A stretch of DNA of 42,757 bases from Silene noctiflora (taxonomy: Eukaryota; Streptophyta; Magnoliopsida; Caryophyllales; Caryophyllaceae): assembly GCA_009801015.1 (NCBI GenBank), contig VHZZ01006022.1, forward strand, positions 23,608-66,364, read 5' to 3'. Below are positions 1 to 10,460 of the stretch, one piece after another. Position 1 is the first letter of the stretch. The number at the start of each line of letters is the position of its first letter. The notes beneath the pieces were generated by a model. It made no database searches and had not been told where the DNA came from. It saw only the letters and a program-made list of their open reading frames with translations. Position numbers and translations under genes: made by a program.

Positions 1-92
1 TATTATACTATCTATTAATATTCGTACGTTTTTTTCTATTTTTTTTATCATAATTAAAATATGTGCAAATGATATGAAATCTATACTCTAAT

Positions 93-461
93 GATTTAAC
101 AATTTATAGGTTTAAACCCCGTGCAATAAATGCACGCTATATAAAGTTTTGTCATTTTTAATAAATTACTTATATAATAGTGGTATCTCATTAATTGTTC
201 ATATTTTTTCATCATTGTATTCTGCTTTGAGAAATAAAAATTATAACTTACAATTAATTAATAGCATTGAGTAATGTGGTAAAATGTTTTTAAACAAAAT
301 ATTTTTTATACCACAAAGCTAATGATTTTAACTTTTAAACTCTCTTAATTTTTTTTGTCACAAAGTAATATTGCGATTTGCAGTTGTATATTTTTATGCA
401 GTATGGGTCAAGTCATTCTCAAATAATAGCATCAATAAAAGATTTAACAATTTATAGGTTT
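93..461. mobile_element. Insertion flanked by perfect 21-bp direct repeats
   Basis: The 21-bp sequence beginning GATTTAACAATTTATAGG occurs at 93-113 and again, identical, at 441-461. About 327 bp lies between the copies. Just inside the left copy is AAACCCC plus a small hairpin, GTGCA-ataaa-TGCAC (121-135). It resembles the two CCCGTGC hairpins at 26175-26195 and 32520-32533. The simplest reading is a non-coding element bounded by a long target-site duplication. No coding capacity is visible, and the superfamily cannot be fixed from this copy. Confidence 0.5.
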
Positions 462-742
462 TTGCTACCTCCATTAATCAAATAAAAATATTAATTTTAA
501 TGAAAAGATGATAATTTAATGAAATGAAATAAAATATAATTTTTAGTTTTCTTACTTTGTAAATGCAAATAATTGTAATTATTTTCCTAATTTGAGAAGA
601 TGTTTTTTAGAGGGAAAAATTTTAGATTCACTTATTCTTTTAGTAAATAGAGGATGATACGAGTGAACTCATAAGAAATCTCACGAATAGTCGAACACAA
701 TTTGAACTCATAAAACCATGTATAGTGAGATTATTATGTTCT

Positions 743-770
743 CATGGGCATGGGCATGGGCATGGGCATG
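743..770. repeat. CATGGG hexanucleotide tandem repeat
   Basis: Four and two-thirds head-to-tail copies of CATGGG, without mismatches. It is a simple minisatellite with no gene assigned to it. Confidence 0.9.
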
Positions 771-1571
771 AGAAAACAATATTTTGAACCCTTCATAAGA
801 ATAAATGGAAATAACATGTTTTTCTAAAGATTTTAAAGTGATAGAGGTAGATTTCACACGAGAAATAGTGACCAAAGAGTATAGATTTGGTGGATAGTTT
901 GGGTCGTGACTCGTGACCTAGGTAGCACCGAAACGGGTACACACGTGGACATAAAACGGAAACGTGGCACGACATCTCATAAAATTTAGGATATAGGACA
1001 CACTATTTAAATTTAATAAATTTATATTTTTGAGTTATAAGCGTACATTTTTTTTTTTTGTAAAAGTATTTTGTATTAAATTTAAATAAGCAAAGATAAA
1101 ACTTGACCTTAACTATAATTCATTCTCATTTCCCACCCAAACTCATCCTCTAATCAATCTCTTTCGACATCTCATTCCCCGTCTAAAGAACATCATTCAC
1201 CCCGAATTCAACTCATTTCCCCACCAACAGCTCCACATAAAACAACACACACTATTCACCTTAAATTCAACTTGATTCCTTTTGAAGGTATGTCCAAAAT
1301 CTTTCCAAATACCATGGACACATGTCTGAGATGTGTTCAGATACCATGGACAGGTGCCCAAACAAATGAAGAAAGTTCGACACGGCTTTATAGATGTCCG
1401 ACACGTTTAGGCACATGTCCCACTAGTGTCGGTGTCGGACACAGATACGCTGGTTAAGAAGAGTGTTTGTGTTATCTAGGTCGTGGCAAGGGGTTGTTTG
1501 GTTGACTTCTAAATTTATGAGATTGGACGTTCTTGAAAATTGATAAAATGAAAACAATTATTTTTTGAAAG

Positions 1572-1789
1572 AAATTTATGATCTGCAAAACAACGTTCCC
1601 TAACATCGATCTTCATTTCTTTCCATTAATTAATAGTGACGAGCGTCGTCTTGAAAGTCGGAAAACGTGACAGAGAAAAAACACTTAAATGAAAATTATG
1701 ATCTACAAAACAATGTTCCCTAATATTAACACTCAAAATAGATTTCTATACAATAATGTTCCCTAATATCTATCTTGATCTTATTTTCT
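1572..1789. repeat. Three imperfect direct repeats in the 5' flank of the S-protein homolog
   Basis: The unit ATGATCTRCAAAACAAYGTT followed by CCCTAA starts near 1572 and near 1692. A shorter version, ATACAATAATGTTCCCTAA, starts near 1747 and is followed by a CTATCTTGATCTT tail that recalls the first copy. The array ends 128 bp before the start codon of the next gene. It could be promoter duplication or transposon remnant. Confidence 0.6.
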
Positions 1790-1841
1790 CACACACTTAA
1801 AATAGATATGAAAATTAACATAAATGGGCATAATGTACAAC

Positions 1842-1850
1842 TATATATTA
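1842..1850 (+). promoter_or_regulatory. Probable TATA box of the S-protein homolog
   Basis: TATATATTA lies 67 bp before the ATG at 1917, a normal distance for a plant TATA box with a short leader. Confidence 0.45.
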
Positions 1851-1916
1851 AGATGAGATCATGAGTACACTAAACCACAATCCAAATCTAAACTTGAGCC
1901 AACACTAGAGATAAAA

Positions 1917-2402
1917 ATGAGTTATCTGAGCGACATTATGATCACCCTGCTACTAATAATTTGCCTCACATTCGAACCATCTTATGGTAATAGTAGTAGT
2001 AGCAGCAGCAGCAGCAGTGAAGGTGGTGACGACATAATAAATGTTTTTTTTGCAAATAAGATGAATGACACACTTAAAGTTAAATGTATACAAAATGGAA
2101 AAAAAACTTTACAACCTAGGTCACTTCCACCAGACGGACATTGTGAATTTAAGGTCCATGAAAACTTATATGAGGAGACAAAGTTACAATGTACAACAAG
2201 TTGTTCTAAAGGAAGGGTAAATTTTTTAGCATTTTCGGATAATGGTAATAATCCTGAATTTAAGACCAACGAATGTCCACATGAAACATGCTATTGGGTA
2301 GCTAAAGATGATGGAATGCATTTGCTTCTTTCGGTTGGTGAGCATGTTCACAAGAAAAATTTGAAGCATGCTTGGGGTCAGACTTCGGGTGGCCGTGTTT
2401 AG
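1917..2402 (+). CDS. S-protein homolog (plant self-incompatibility S1 family), secreted
   Basis: A single-exon gene of 161 codons. Residues 1-24 form a hydrophobic signal peptide ending in SYG, followed by an uninterrupted nine-serine run (26-34) and an acidic patch. The mature part has the S1-family layout. It has a VFFANKMN strand, LKVKC (Cys57), a region with PPDGHCEF (Cys76), LQCTTSC (Cys92, Cys96), and the diagnostic C-x4-C-Y-W-V near the C-terminus (Cys120, Cys125) followed by DDGMHLLL. A possible N-glycosylation site is N50-D-T. Family members are small secreted proteins related to the poppy stigma S determinant. Most have unknown roles in reproduction or development. The start is the first ATG after a TATA box. 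The extra cysteines (76, 96) and the serine tract are lineage features whose meaning I cannot tell. Length and motif order fit a functional gene. Confidence 0.88.
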   Translation: MSYLSDIMITLLLIICLTFEPSYGNSSSSSSSSSEGGDDIINVFFANKMNDTLKVKCIQNGKKTLQPRSLPPDGHCEFKVHENLYEETKLQCTTSCSKGRVNFLAFSDNGNNPEFKTNECPHETCYWVAKDDGMHLLLSVGEHVHKKNLKHAWGQTSGGRV

Positions 2403-5315
2403 ACGGGTGTGATCGTTGTATGGTGTGATAGGTAAATAATAACTACTTTATAGTAATAAACAGTGTTATTTTATGTCAATAAGTACTGTCCACTATTAAG
2501 AAGTCTTTTTTTTAATTTTAAAATTAAAGAATGTAAGGGGGTGGATATTTTTACACATAGAATGATACTTTTATTTTACTTTAAAACGGTCATTTTTTAA
2601 CTGGTCATACCGTATGACGATTTTATATCATAATATGTATTAATGAATAAATTATGCTCTATAGTAGACTATTGGTGTTTTATAAAGTTACACCGAGAAA
2701 TAAAAATATTATTACTATTACCTTAATGTGTTTGTATGATCATGAAATACTCTTTCATAGTCGATTATTTCTTCCTCGGTCCATTTTATTTTGCACAAAA
2801 AATAAGGAATTGATTTTGGACCATACAAAACACTCTACCCCATATACAATTAAATTTGGACTAAATAAAACATTCCGAAAAGAAAAGAGGGAAGAAAATC
2901 TAACTAAAATGAATAAGGAAAAAGGGAAGAAATTACCAAGCGAACGAAAATGTTGTTGGGCGTTAAGAAGGTAGAACGCAGTACGCGACTAGTGAACGCG
3001 ACCCATGCGCGAGCCACCTCCTCTTCTTGTGTTCAGTTATGGTACAGTTTTTGTGAGATAAGAGGCATTAAGCCGATATTTGCCAAATTCGTCAATATTC
3101 TCTTAAACACAAACTAAACTAATTCCTTCAAAAGAAAACTAAGCATTTTACTCCAACCCAATTTTTAACAAAGCGGCTTGTAACGGACACTATCCATCAC
3201 AAGCTGAAGATGGATAATATCTCTCTCATAAAGTCACAATAAAACAAGTGGGAGGCTAAGTGGGGGAGAAATGAGGCACTCTATGGATAGTGTCACTTGC
3301 ATATTGTGAGAGGGGAACTATCTGTCTTCAGCTTGTGACGGATAGTGCCCCTCTTCAATGAGAATTTGTGATTTTTAAAGTGATGAAAAACGAGTATACC
3401 CAATTTAAAATCGACACTTATCCAAATTAAAAAAAAAACATCCGGATACACCAATTTTGATGCCTCTAGTTTAGACACGGCAAATGGGTCAATTGGACCG
3501 GATTCCAGTCTGGTCAGTTCGGATCAGGTCAAGTTCGAGTTGGGCAGGGTTATTTCGAGTTCGATGATTTACGGGTTAATTATTATCAAATTTTTCACGG
3601 ATAATAATCAGTTTGCAACAATAAATATTCGGGTCGGGTTATATTGAATGGGGTCAATTCGAATTTCTTGAGTTGGAGTGTTGGATCGAGCACAGATCAG
3701 GTTATTCGATGTTGGTCAATTTTACCGGTTCTGCCCTACCCCAACAAGACTACATGACAAGTCCACAATAAGAAATTGCCAAAACTATAGTACAAATTAA
3801 TGGTAAAATTTGACCAACAAAATCTGCAAATTCTACAACCGTTGATAACCCAAAAATTCCACAAAAAAGTGACTGTTCATAAAAGCATGGCATGCAATTC
3901 TGCTCTTTATTCACATCAAATTCCTATTCTTCTGCAACCATTTATTCAAATCAAAATCCCGCCACCACTTTTTTACCAACAGTAGAAACTACAATTCTAA
4001 CATTCAAATTTTATTTACCTACTTTTTTTTGCCGTTTATGTGTAAATTATTTAATGCAAAATGCTACGTCTACTTTGTCCTAAAATTATGTCATGCTACT
4101 ATTCTTTTCCACCCCCTCTATATAAAGTATATACCTATAGGTTAAAAAGTTCCACTTATACGTAAATGTATTGATTTATATGATTATAACAATATTAAAT
4201 CGTTAATTGACCTCGGGTGTTAATTTAAACTTTTATTTGAGATGATTCATTTACTAAAAATACTGACTAAGTGACATTCATCACAAATCGTTTAATCATT
4301 GTTTTATATGATCCGACTCAACTCAAATTTGGTTTTAAAATCACGTGTTATGAGTCTCACAACCCCAAATGTCCAAGTTAATCAATAAAGTGGAGTTTAG
4401 TGATTAAAAATTGGGTGAAAATTCCTACGATTTGAAGTTTACAATCTTTTTGAAACAGTATTAGAGGGAATATTATTTATGGTCATCGCTATGCCTTCTA
4501 TATTTCGAACATGTCTTGTCGTTTGTCACTATAACTGACAAATTTGACCCATCCCGACAAAACCCCAAAAATAAATAGCCCAAAACCGACCGATCTGACC
4601 CATTTGCAACCCCATACCCTATACTACTTAATGACCAGTGACCCAAACCTGACCCGACCCAATACGAACTTGACCTGACATTGATAACCAGACAATTATT
4701 AAACTTAATATTGATCAAACTGAAAGTGATGTAAGTCATTTAGTATTTAGTTTGATATGTACTCCGTATCACTTATTTAGTTTAACAAAATACGAGTAAC
4801 GGTTAAAACTAAACTTATTGGTAAAAAGTTAAGGCAATGCAATAAATTAACTAGCCTCGATAATGACCTAATCAAAACAGACTCAACTCGGTACATTAAT
4901 TGACTTGAATAACCCGACCCAATAATGGCTCGACCTAAATCCAACTCGACCCGAAACGATAGGTTAACCCGATATAACCCTACCCAAATCAGATCCGACT
5001 GACCCGATTACCACCTCGAATAGGAGGGAAATGTCTTTGTCATAACAAATTATCAACTTATTTTGACCACTCTCACTTTCACACTTGACACATTCTTTTA
5101 CTGATCCAACATAATCTTTACTTTATCATTCTTTGCCTCCTTTATATCACAACACATTCATTCAAATTCCTCTTTTTCCCCTTCTTTGCTTTTTCTCCCT
5201 GTTTGTTCCATCCCTTTTGCTTACATACAACAGCTTGAATTTCAACATTTCCAAAATAAATAAATAATTAATTAAAAAACCAAGGAAAAATATTCTTCAT
5301 TTTCTTCTTTCAAAA
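2403..5315. other. Intergenic region with a foldback MITE and degenerate GACCCGACC-type repeats
   Basis: No supported gene. Contents are a foldback MITE at 3169-3370, a GGGTCAAGT/TTCGGGTCGGG-rich stretch at about 3478-3750, and the opposite-strand version (GACCCGACCCAA) at about 4500-5010. Similar words recur in the PLC intron (17110-17400). CT-rich leader-like DNA precedes the TRM-like gene (5130-5230), with TTATATCAC near 5142 as a possible TATA region. Confidence 0.7.
3161..3378. mobile_element. Foldback MITE, copy 1, with 8-bp target duplication
   Basis: The element spans about 3169-3370. ATTTTTAA stands on both sides (3161-3168 and 3371-3378), an exact 8-bp duplication as made by hAT-type transposases. 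Both halves contain the word for CACAAGCTGAAGAYGGATA in opposite orientations, so the element folds on itself. The left part also contains a local hairpin (TTGTAACGG...CCATCACAAG). Two relatives lie at 30713-31403 and 31489-31686. Confidence 0.75.
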
Positions 5316-6954
5316 ATGAAGTTTAGTAGTCCATCTTCATCTACTTCTTTCAGTCCAAATTTCTGTACTAATAAAGGCAATGGATTGAGTTGTTTTTCCG
5401 GGTTTTTGAGTCGAATTCTCGGCTCAAAAACCCCACCAACATACCCTTCTGAGTTTGAAAACCATGAAGAATTCTCTAAGATTGAGAAACTCGTAGACGG
5501 GTCGGCTACACCCAATTTAGTTGCTAGGCTGATGGGGTTGGAGTTTATGCCGGAATTCATCTCAAATGATGATCAGAAAGGTTGGAATTCGATATTACGG
5601 AGCAAATCAATGGATTCGGGGGATTTCAGAGACGGAACAGAGGAAATGCAGGGGCAAGCAGGGCAACACAGAAGGGTAAAAACATCGTTTTCGTTCCGGG
5701 AAACGCCGAATTTCTTTGAACTTGAAGGTGATGATTTTTTGGTTCTAAATTTTGAGGGTAAATCTCGTAAAAAGAAGAAAAAAATTTCGAACCTAGGTGA
5801 ATCGGAGGCGGGTATTAAGCATAAGAGGACGACGAAACGCAGGGGAAAACAGAGGATAAACAGAGAAGAACAGGGGAAAAACAGAGTGTTTTCAGATGAG
5901 GAGAGGGTTAGTTTGAGAATCTCACCTCAAATTAGTGAAAGTTTTGACAATGCTGTCGATGTTTCGAAGCAGAGTTATAAACTTTCTCCGTTTAGAGATA
6001 GGATTAGTGTTACGAAAGCGGAGGAAGACGGAATTAAAGTAAGGAGGATGAAAAAGAATGAGAATTGTTTGGAGTTGAGTAATGGTGAAGTAGAGTGTGA
6101 GTTAGATAATTCGAGTCCGGTTTCTGTTCTTGATGACAGTGAATTTATCAGTGATGCTGAAGTTACAGTCTCAAGTAATTCAGGTAAATTTTAGTTCATT
6201 TAACTGGCACTTTATATTAACGATAATTTTTGTATAAAACCGTTTTATACCAGAGTTATTAATATCTTCATATTGGGTTGTGCTGCATTTAATATTTCTA
6301 GAGCTTCAATACAAATTTAATCATGGGTTATTCGGAAAAAGTCCATCTGTGTTTTAAAACCGGTAAATGTTGCATACATGTGACACCTCTATTTCGCTAT
6401 AGTCTATAGACGAGGAATTTGAGGCATTGGGTTAATGCTGTAGACCTTAGAGTCGATTTGTAAGGTAATATTTCGGAAGAAGTTCATCTATGTTTAAAAA
6501 CCGGGAAATGCTGCATACATTTGACACCTTCATTTTGCCATAGACGCGAGTATTTGAGGCATTGGTTAATGTTTTAAACCTTTAGTCAATTTCTGAAGGT
6601 AATTTTTCGTATTTCTTAACAGAAGAGGATGTGAAGTCAAGAGGATCGGAATGTGACAGCAAAGAACTGTCATCTACTAGTAATGGAGGCTCGAATTTGG
6701 ATGATACTGACAGGGAAAAACAAGGAAATGAAGAACAAAAGGGTGGATTAAAAAGACGAGATTACAAAAAACATGAAAACGTCGAAATGGTGAGAAGAGC
6801 TTGCAGGTTAGCTGAAATCGATTTTAGTAATTCTAACTGGAAGTATAGAAGAATGTTTAGAGCAGAAGAAATAGATTATCTTGGGTTACATTTCAGTAAA
6901 TTGATCTTTGATCAGTTAATTAATGAGTTAGTAGATCAGTTTTTCGAGATTTAA
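5316..6954 (+). CDS. TRM/LONGIFOLIA-like protein with DUF3741 motif (two exons)
   Basis: Exons 5316-6183 and 6623-6954, joined at CAG|GTAAAT and AACAG|AAGAGG. The phases agree (one base carried over) and give 399 aa. The N-terminal exon carries the DUF3741-associated motif NLVARLMGLE at residues 67-76, the hallmark of TON1-recruiting-motif and LONGIFOLIA-type proteins. The middle is low-complexity and basic (KKKKK near 150, RRGKQR). The last exon ends in an amphipathic segment (DYLGLHFSKLIFDQLINELV) resembling the DUF4378 end of that family. Members help place TON1/PP2A complexes on cortical microtubules and control cell elongation. At 399 aa this is a short member, since many are 700-1000 aa. 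The intron contains a tandem duplication. Family assignment is good. A specific orthologue is not. Confidence 0.82.
6331..6609. repeat. Tandem duplication (about 140 bp) inside the TRM-like intron
   Basis: Unit 1 starts at 6331 with TTCGGAAAAAGTCCATCTGT and unit 2 at 6472 with TTCGGAAGAAGTTCATCTAT. Both continue through AAACCGG-AAATG-TGCATACAT, GACACCT, TTTGAGGCATTGG-TTAATG and end AAGGTAATwTTTCG. The second unit ends about 13 bases before the 3' splice site, so the duplication forms much of the branch-point region of this intron. Confidence 0.85.
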
Positions 6955-8141
6955 TGGTGGAAATTAATTTCTTATCGTCTTATTTTGTAATAACTTAATT
7001 CCGTCTTGTACATTATTATTATAGAATATAATGAAGTATACATAGTAATTGGTCTCTTATAAGCATCTTGGTTTTACTGCATTTTTGTTACTGTACTTAT
7101 CTAACTAGCAGTACACAACCACACTGAGGTAACAGTGTTACATTCTGGTAAATCACTGAAGTTTAAGAAAAATTCGGCATATTTTTCGCGTCATAGATAT
7201 CATCGACTTGGCCAAATTTACCGGCTAAACTAACTAACTTCCGTGAAGATAAATAGAGGCGATTTCTCTGGCTTTGCCATAGACAACACTGAACAAATTT
7301 ATAGGTTGAACTAACTAACGTCTACCCGATTTACAATCACAAGTAAACATGTCAGTCGACTCCAAATCATTTTGGTATTAAGACTCTGATGTTGTTGTCA
7401 TCGTCTAACAATTGGAAAGCAATTAATAGACAAAATCATTCTTAAAACATATATCTTGAGGACCATATTTTTTTTATCTTTTACAAGTACTTATTTTGAT
7501 TTGATGGGATGCTTCATTTACCAGCATGCATGCCTTTGATCTATACTGTTCCTCTCTAGCTCTTACAGTAGCCACTAATGATGAATGTTACTCAAGCTTC
7601 TGCATGCGTAATTATCTAGTACACAGTAAACCTATCCATCTGTGAAAAAATTATTCCAACATTAAATCATTAATCCTTAATCATCCTCGAGTTAATACGA
7701 GATAAGCAGGTTAGATGTACGCAATCTTGCCTGTTGCCCAACCGATTATTTTCACATATGATGTCTCTAAGACCGTTAAAAGTATATCTATAGCACTAAT
7801 GAATGCTCATTACTAATCGGATATACGAGCAGTTTCAGATCCGTTTCACGCTTACAACCGTCTTGAGTAAGAGTTTTCCCTAAAGTAAAGAAGTTAAAGA
7901 AAAGGGCTATCATCCTTTCACTAGTGTACAAATGTTGTGTGTTCTCACCTAAACACTTTAAATGAATGCTGTTTTCACTGTCAAAACAACTTTACACACT
8001 TTAGACTTTAAGTTACTGCTTGCCTTTAACTTTTTTAACATCAAAGAAACAACTGCAATCCAAAACTTATTTGGAATCAAGTGTATCATCAACAAGAACA
8101 ACATTTAGGTAAACAAATGGAACAGGTAAAAAATTTAATAC

Positions 8142-8376
8142 CTTGCATTCCCTTAAGTCTTATACCAGGATGTCCCTTTACACGGTTAAGGTCGTAAATC
8201 AAATTCTCGTTCCCGTTCCTATTCAAATACTTGTTTCCCGTCCCTGACTCCAAATGTTCCGCAACTGATGCATTGAGGATCATTATTGCAGCAAATAGTA
8301 CTAAGACAACTTGAGGCTTGACAGTACTAGCTAGTGCTCATGTGTGGTAGTGCCCACTGGACCCGACTTGTCCGGT
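8142..8376 (-). pseudogene. Possible small secreted-protein gene, frameshifted near its start
   Basis: On the minus strand an exon-like segment begins after an ideal acceptor (ten T then GCAG, 8376) and ends at a donor AAG|GTATTA (8142/8141). It contains ATG at 8341-8339. From that ATG the frame stops after four codons at TAG. The neighbouring frame encodes a typical signal peptide (VVLVLFAAIMILNASVA) followed by a polar segment (LNRVKGHPGIRLKG). The block CTAGCTAG (8327-8334) lies between ATG and this frame. It looks like a 4-bp tandem duplication, and with only one CTAG the ATG would be in frame with the signal peptide. A second exon after an acceptor near 8050 would be open for about 30 codons. 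I do not recognise the family. It could be a real inactivating lesion, an assembly error, or coincidence. Confidence 0.35.
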
Positions 8377-9038
8377 CTGCAAAAAAAAAAGCGGGCAAGG
8401 AGAATGCGTTTTTAGAAATTTACAAGGACCAGGAACGCTAACTTGGCCGTAGGCTACAAATCTACATGGGACCGGCTGTGTTTGATAGAAAACCCGTATT
8501 GTCTATTTATCTTAAACACTGGAAAAAGAATGTGCAAGTCAAATTTATGAGTATTGGTTTAGTTTTGGCTGCATCAAAAATTGCAGGGAACTGAGGAAGC
8601 TGACACCGTCTTTTCGAGTGATAATTCATCTCCCAGTCTCCTGTCTCCCTGTATACCAAAAGAAGGAAACAATAAGGCCCCTATGAAAAGAATACTCCTA
8701 CATGATTGACATACATTATCCTATAAACCCTAATCATTTTGTGTAAGGAGAATTTGATTAATACTTTTACCAAATCTCTTGGCTTTCAGCAAAACAGAAT
8801 TTGCTTGAAGAGATACTGAAGTGAAAAACATACTCTGTACTTTATTCCACCACACACATTCTCATTTGTGACGCGTACAAGCTTATAACGTCTCACAAGT
8901 CACAACCGCTTTAAATTATGATAGAAAGGGGAAGCCGGAAGGTGGTTGTTAAATACTGAAATGTCACAAACATCTTTTGGTCACAATCAAGAATAACTGC
9001 ACTATACAATATAGAACAACCACGAAAAGAACAATAAT

Positions 9039-9065
9039 ACTTGTATAAAGCGGTTTTACACAAGT
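9039..9065. repeat. Palindromic ACTTGTATAA...TTACACAAGT motif
   Basis: ACTTGTATAAAGCGGTTTTACACAAGT is nearly self-complementary. The same word recurs upstream of DDB2 (TTGTATAAGACGGTTTTACACAAG, about 41297-41320) and, more degenerate, at about 6230-6255. It is probably the end or core of a dispersed repeat family, of unknown type. Confidence 0.5.
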
Positions 9066-9249
9066 ATTACTTCGGCTTAATTTCATCTTTTATTCAGTTC
9101 AATTGAGCTCACTCCAGTTCAACTCAGTTTATTTCAGCTCAGGAAATTTCAATCCAGTCTCGCTCACTTCAGTTCAGTTCAGCTCACTTCAACCTAATTC
9201 AGTTCTGTTCAACTTTATTCAACCGAAAAGAACAAGACCTTAATTAGTT

Positions 9250-10008
9250 TAAGGCTCTGCTCTTTTGGACTGAAATTGTCTGAACTGAACTGAACTGAAC
9301 TTAAAGGAGCTGAACTGAACTGAACTGAACTTATCTAAACTGAACTGAACTGAACTGAACTGAACTCAACTGAAATAATAATAAAAAGATTGTAACAACA
9401 ACAACAACTAATAATAATAATGAAAAATATTAATAATAATAACTAAAAAATAAATATGACAAGTATAATATAATAATAATATAAATATAAATATTATAAA
9501 TAATAATAATAATAATAAATATAATGAATAATATTAATAATAGGTCTAATAATAATATATTAATATAATTATTTCGGGTCAAAACAATCAAGTCGGCGTT
9601 GCTTGAGTTTGGGTCAGGTCAAAACGCTTCTTTGGGATATGTGCTAGGTTGATGCTCGACTGTCTCAGGAGGTACGTATACCTACATAGGAAACACACAT
9701 AGCCTCTAGGAGATACCAAGAGGGCCCTCTCTGATGACTAAGTCAGTATGGTACTGAATGTATAACCGGAACCTCGCTTGACGCAACGTCCTGGAACTCT
9801 CTTAAATGTTTGAGTAGTCTTACTCCTAGAGAGAAAAAATTGTTAGGTGAGATATCTGTTACATGAATCTTGCACGTGTCCTCTTCGGAATGGATCCAAG
9901 GAAAATATTTATAGAGGTATAAATGTACATTTTTGTATGAAGTGACAAACACTTGAACCTGTGCGACCCACAGGTTGCATGCGGGTCGGGTCAGCTGAGT
10001 ATGCCAAA

Positions 10009-10044
<36 letters not shown>

Positions 10045-10242
10045 TAAATATTAAAAATAATATCTTATTATTAATGTTGTAAGGGGGGCTTTCTTTGCTC
10101 CATTTGTAGATGGGTAATAGAATCTTGTATAGTCTTTATTTAATTAATAAGAGATCCTCTTAATTTTCTGCAGGAAAAAAAATAATAACAATATAAATAT
10201 TAAAATGATATATAATAATAATAACAACAGTAAATAAATTAA

Positions 10243-10311
<69 letters not shown>

Positions 10312-10460
10312 GTTGAAATAAATAAATCTGAACTGATCTGATCTGAACTGAACTCTGAACTGAACTTAATGGAGCTGAACTGAACTGAACTGAACTGAAC
10401 TTAATAGAGGTGAACTGAACTTATAAGAACTGAAATTAAGTTCAAAAGAACATGGCCTAA
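9250..10460. mobile_element. Putative TIR element filled with TGAAC and AAT repeats
   Basis: The left end AAGGCTCTGCTCTTTTGGACT (from 9251) and the reverse complement of the right end (TTAGGCCATGTTCTTTTGAACT, to 10460) share an AGGC..TG.TCTTTTG.ACT inverted terminus. Inside each end are arrays of CTGAA/TGAAC pentamers (9281-9375 and about 10330-10440), then (AAT)n tracts. The centre (about 9570-10000) is unique-looking DNA. Just left of it a head-to-head terminus (CCGAAAAGAACAAGACC, about 9222-9240) with TTCAG repeats suggests a second, truncated copy. No target duplication was found and no transposase is visible. Confidence 0.5.
10242..10311. repeat. Perfect (AAT)n/(ATT)n inverted microsatellite
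   Basis: Roughly a dozen AAT units switch at about 10277 into a matching number of ATT units, making a palindrome of about 70 bp. Such tracts can extrude cruciforms and are prone to length change and assembly error. Confidence 0.85.

Larger units (their letters stand above)
1..1916. other. AT-rich intergenic region upstream of the S-protein homolog
   Basis: No supported gene. It holds a direct-repeat-flanked insertion (93-461), a CATGGG minisatellite (743-770), a stretch rich in GTGTCGG/GGACAC words (about 1310-1450), and three imperfect copies of a TGTTCCCTAA-containing unit just before the next gene (1572-1789). Short open frames here have no recognisable domains and skewed composition. 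Confidence 0.7.

Noticed and set aside
1272..1457. 61-codon plus-strand frame
   Set aside because: It arises from repetitive GTGTCGG/GGACAC words and has no protein features.
2654..2974. 106-codon plus-strand frame
   Set aside because: AT-rich composition, lysine-rich tail and no recognisable domain, splice context or promoter.
9281..9375. CRISPR-like array
   Set aside because: The repeats are contiguous pentamers without spacers, in a plant nuclear genome.
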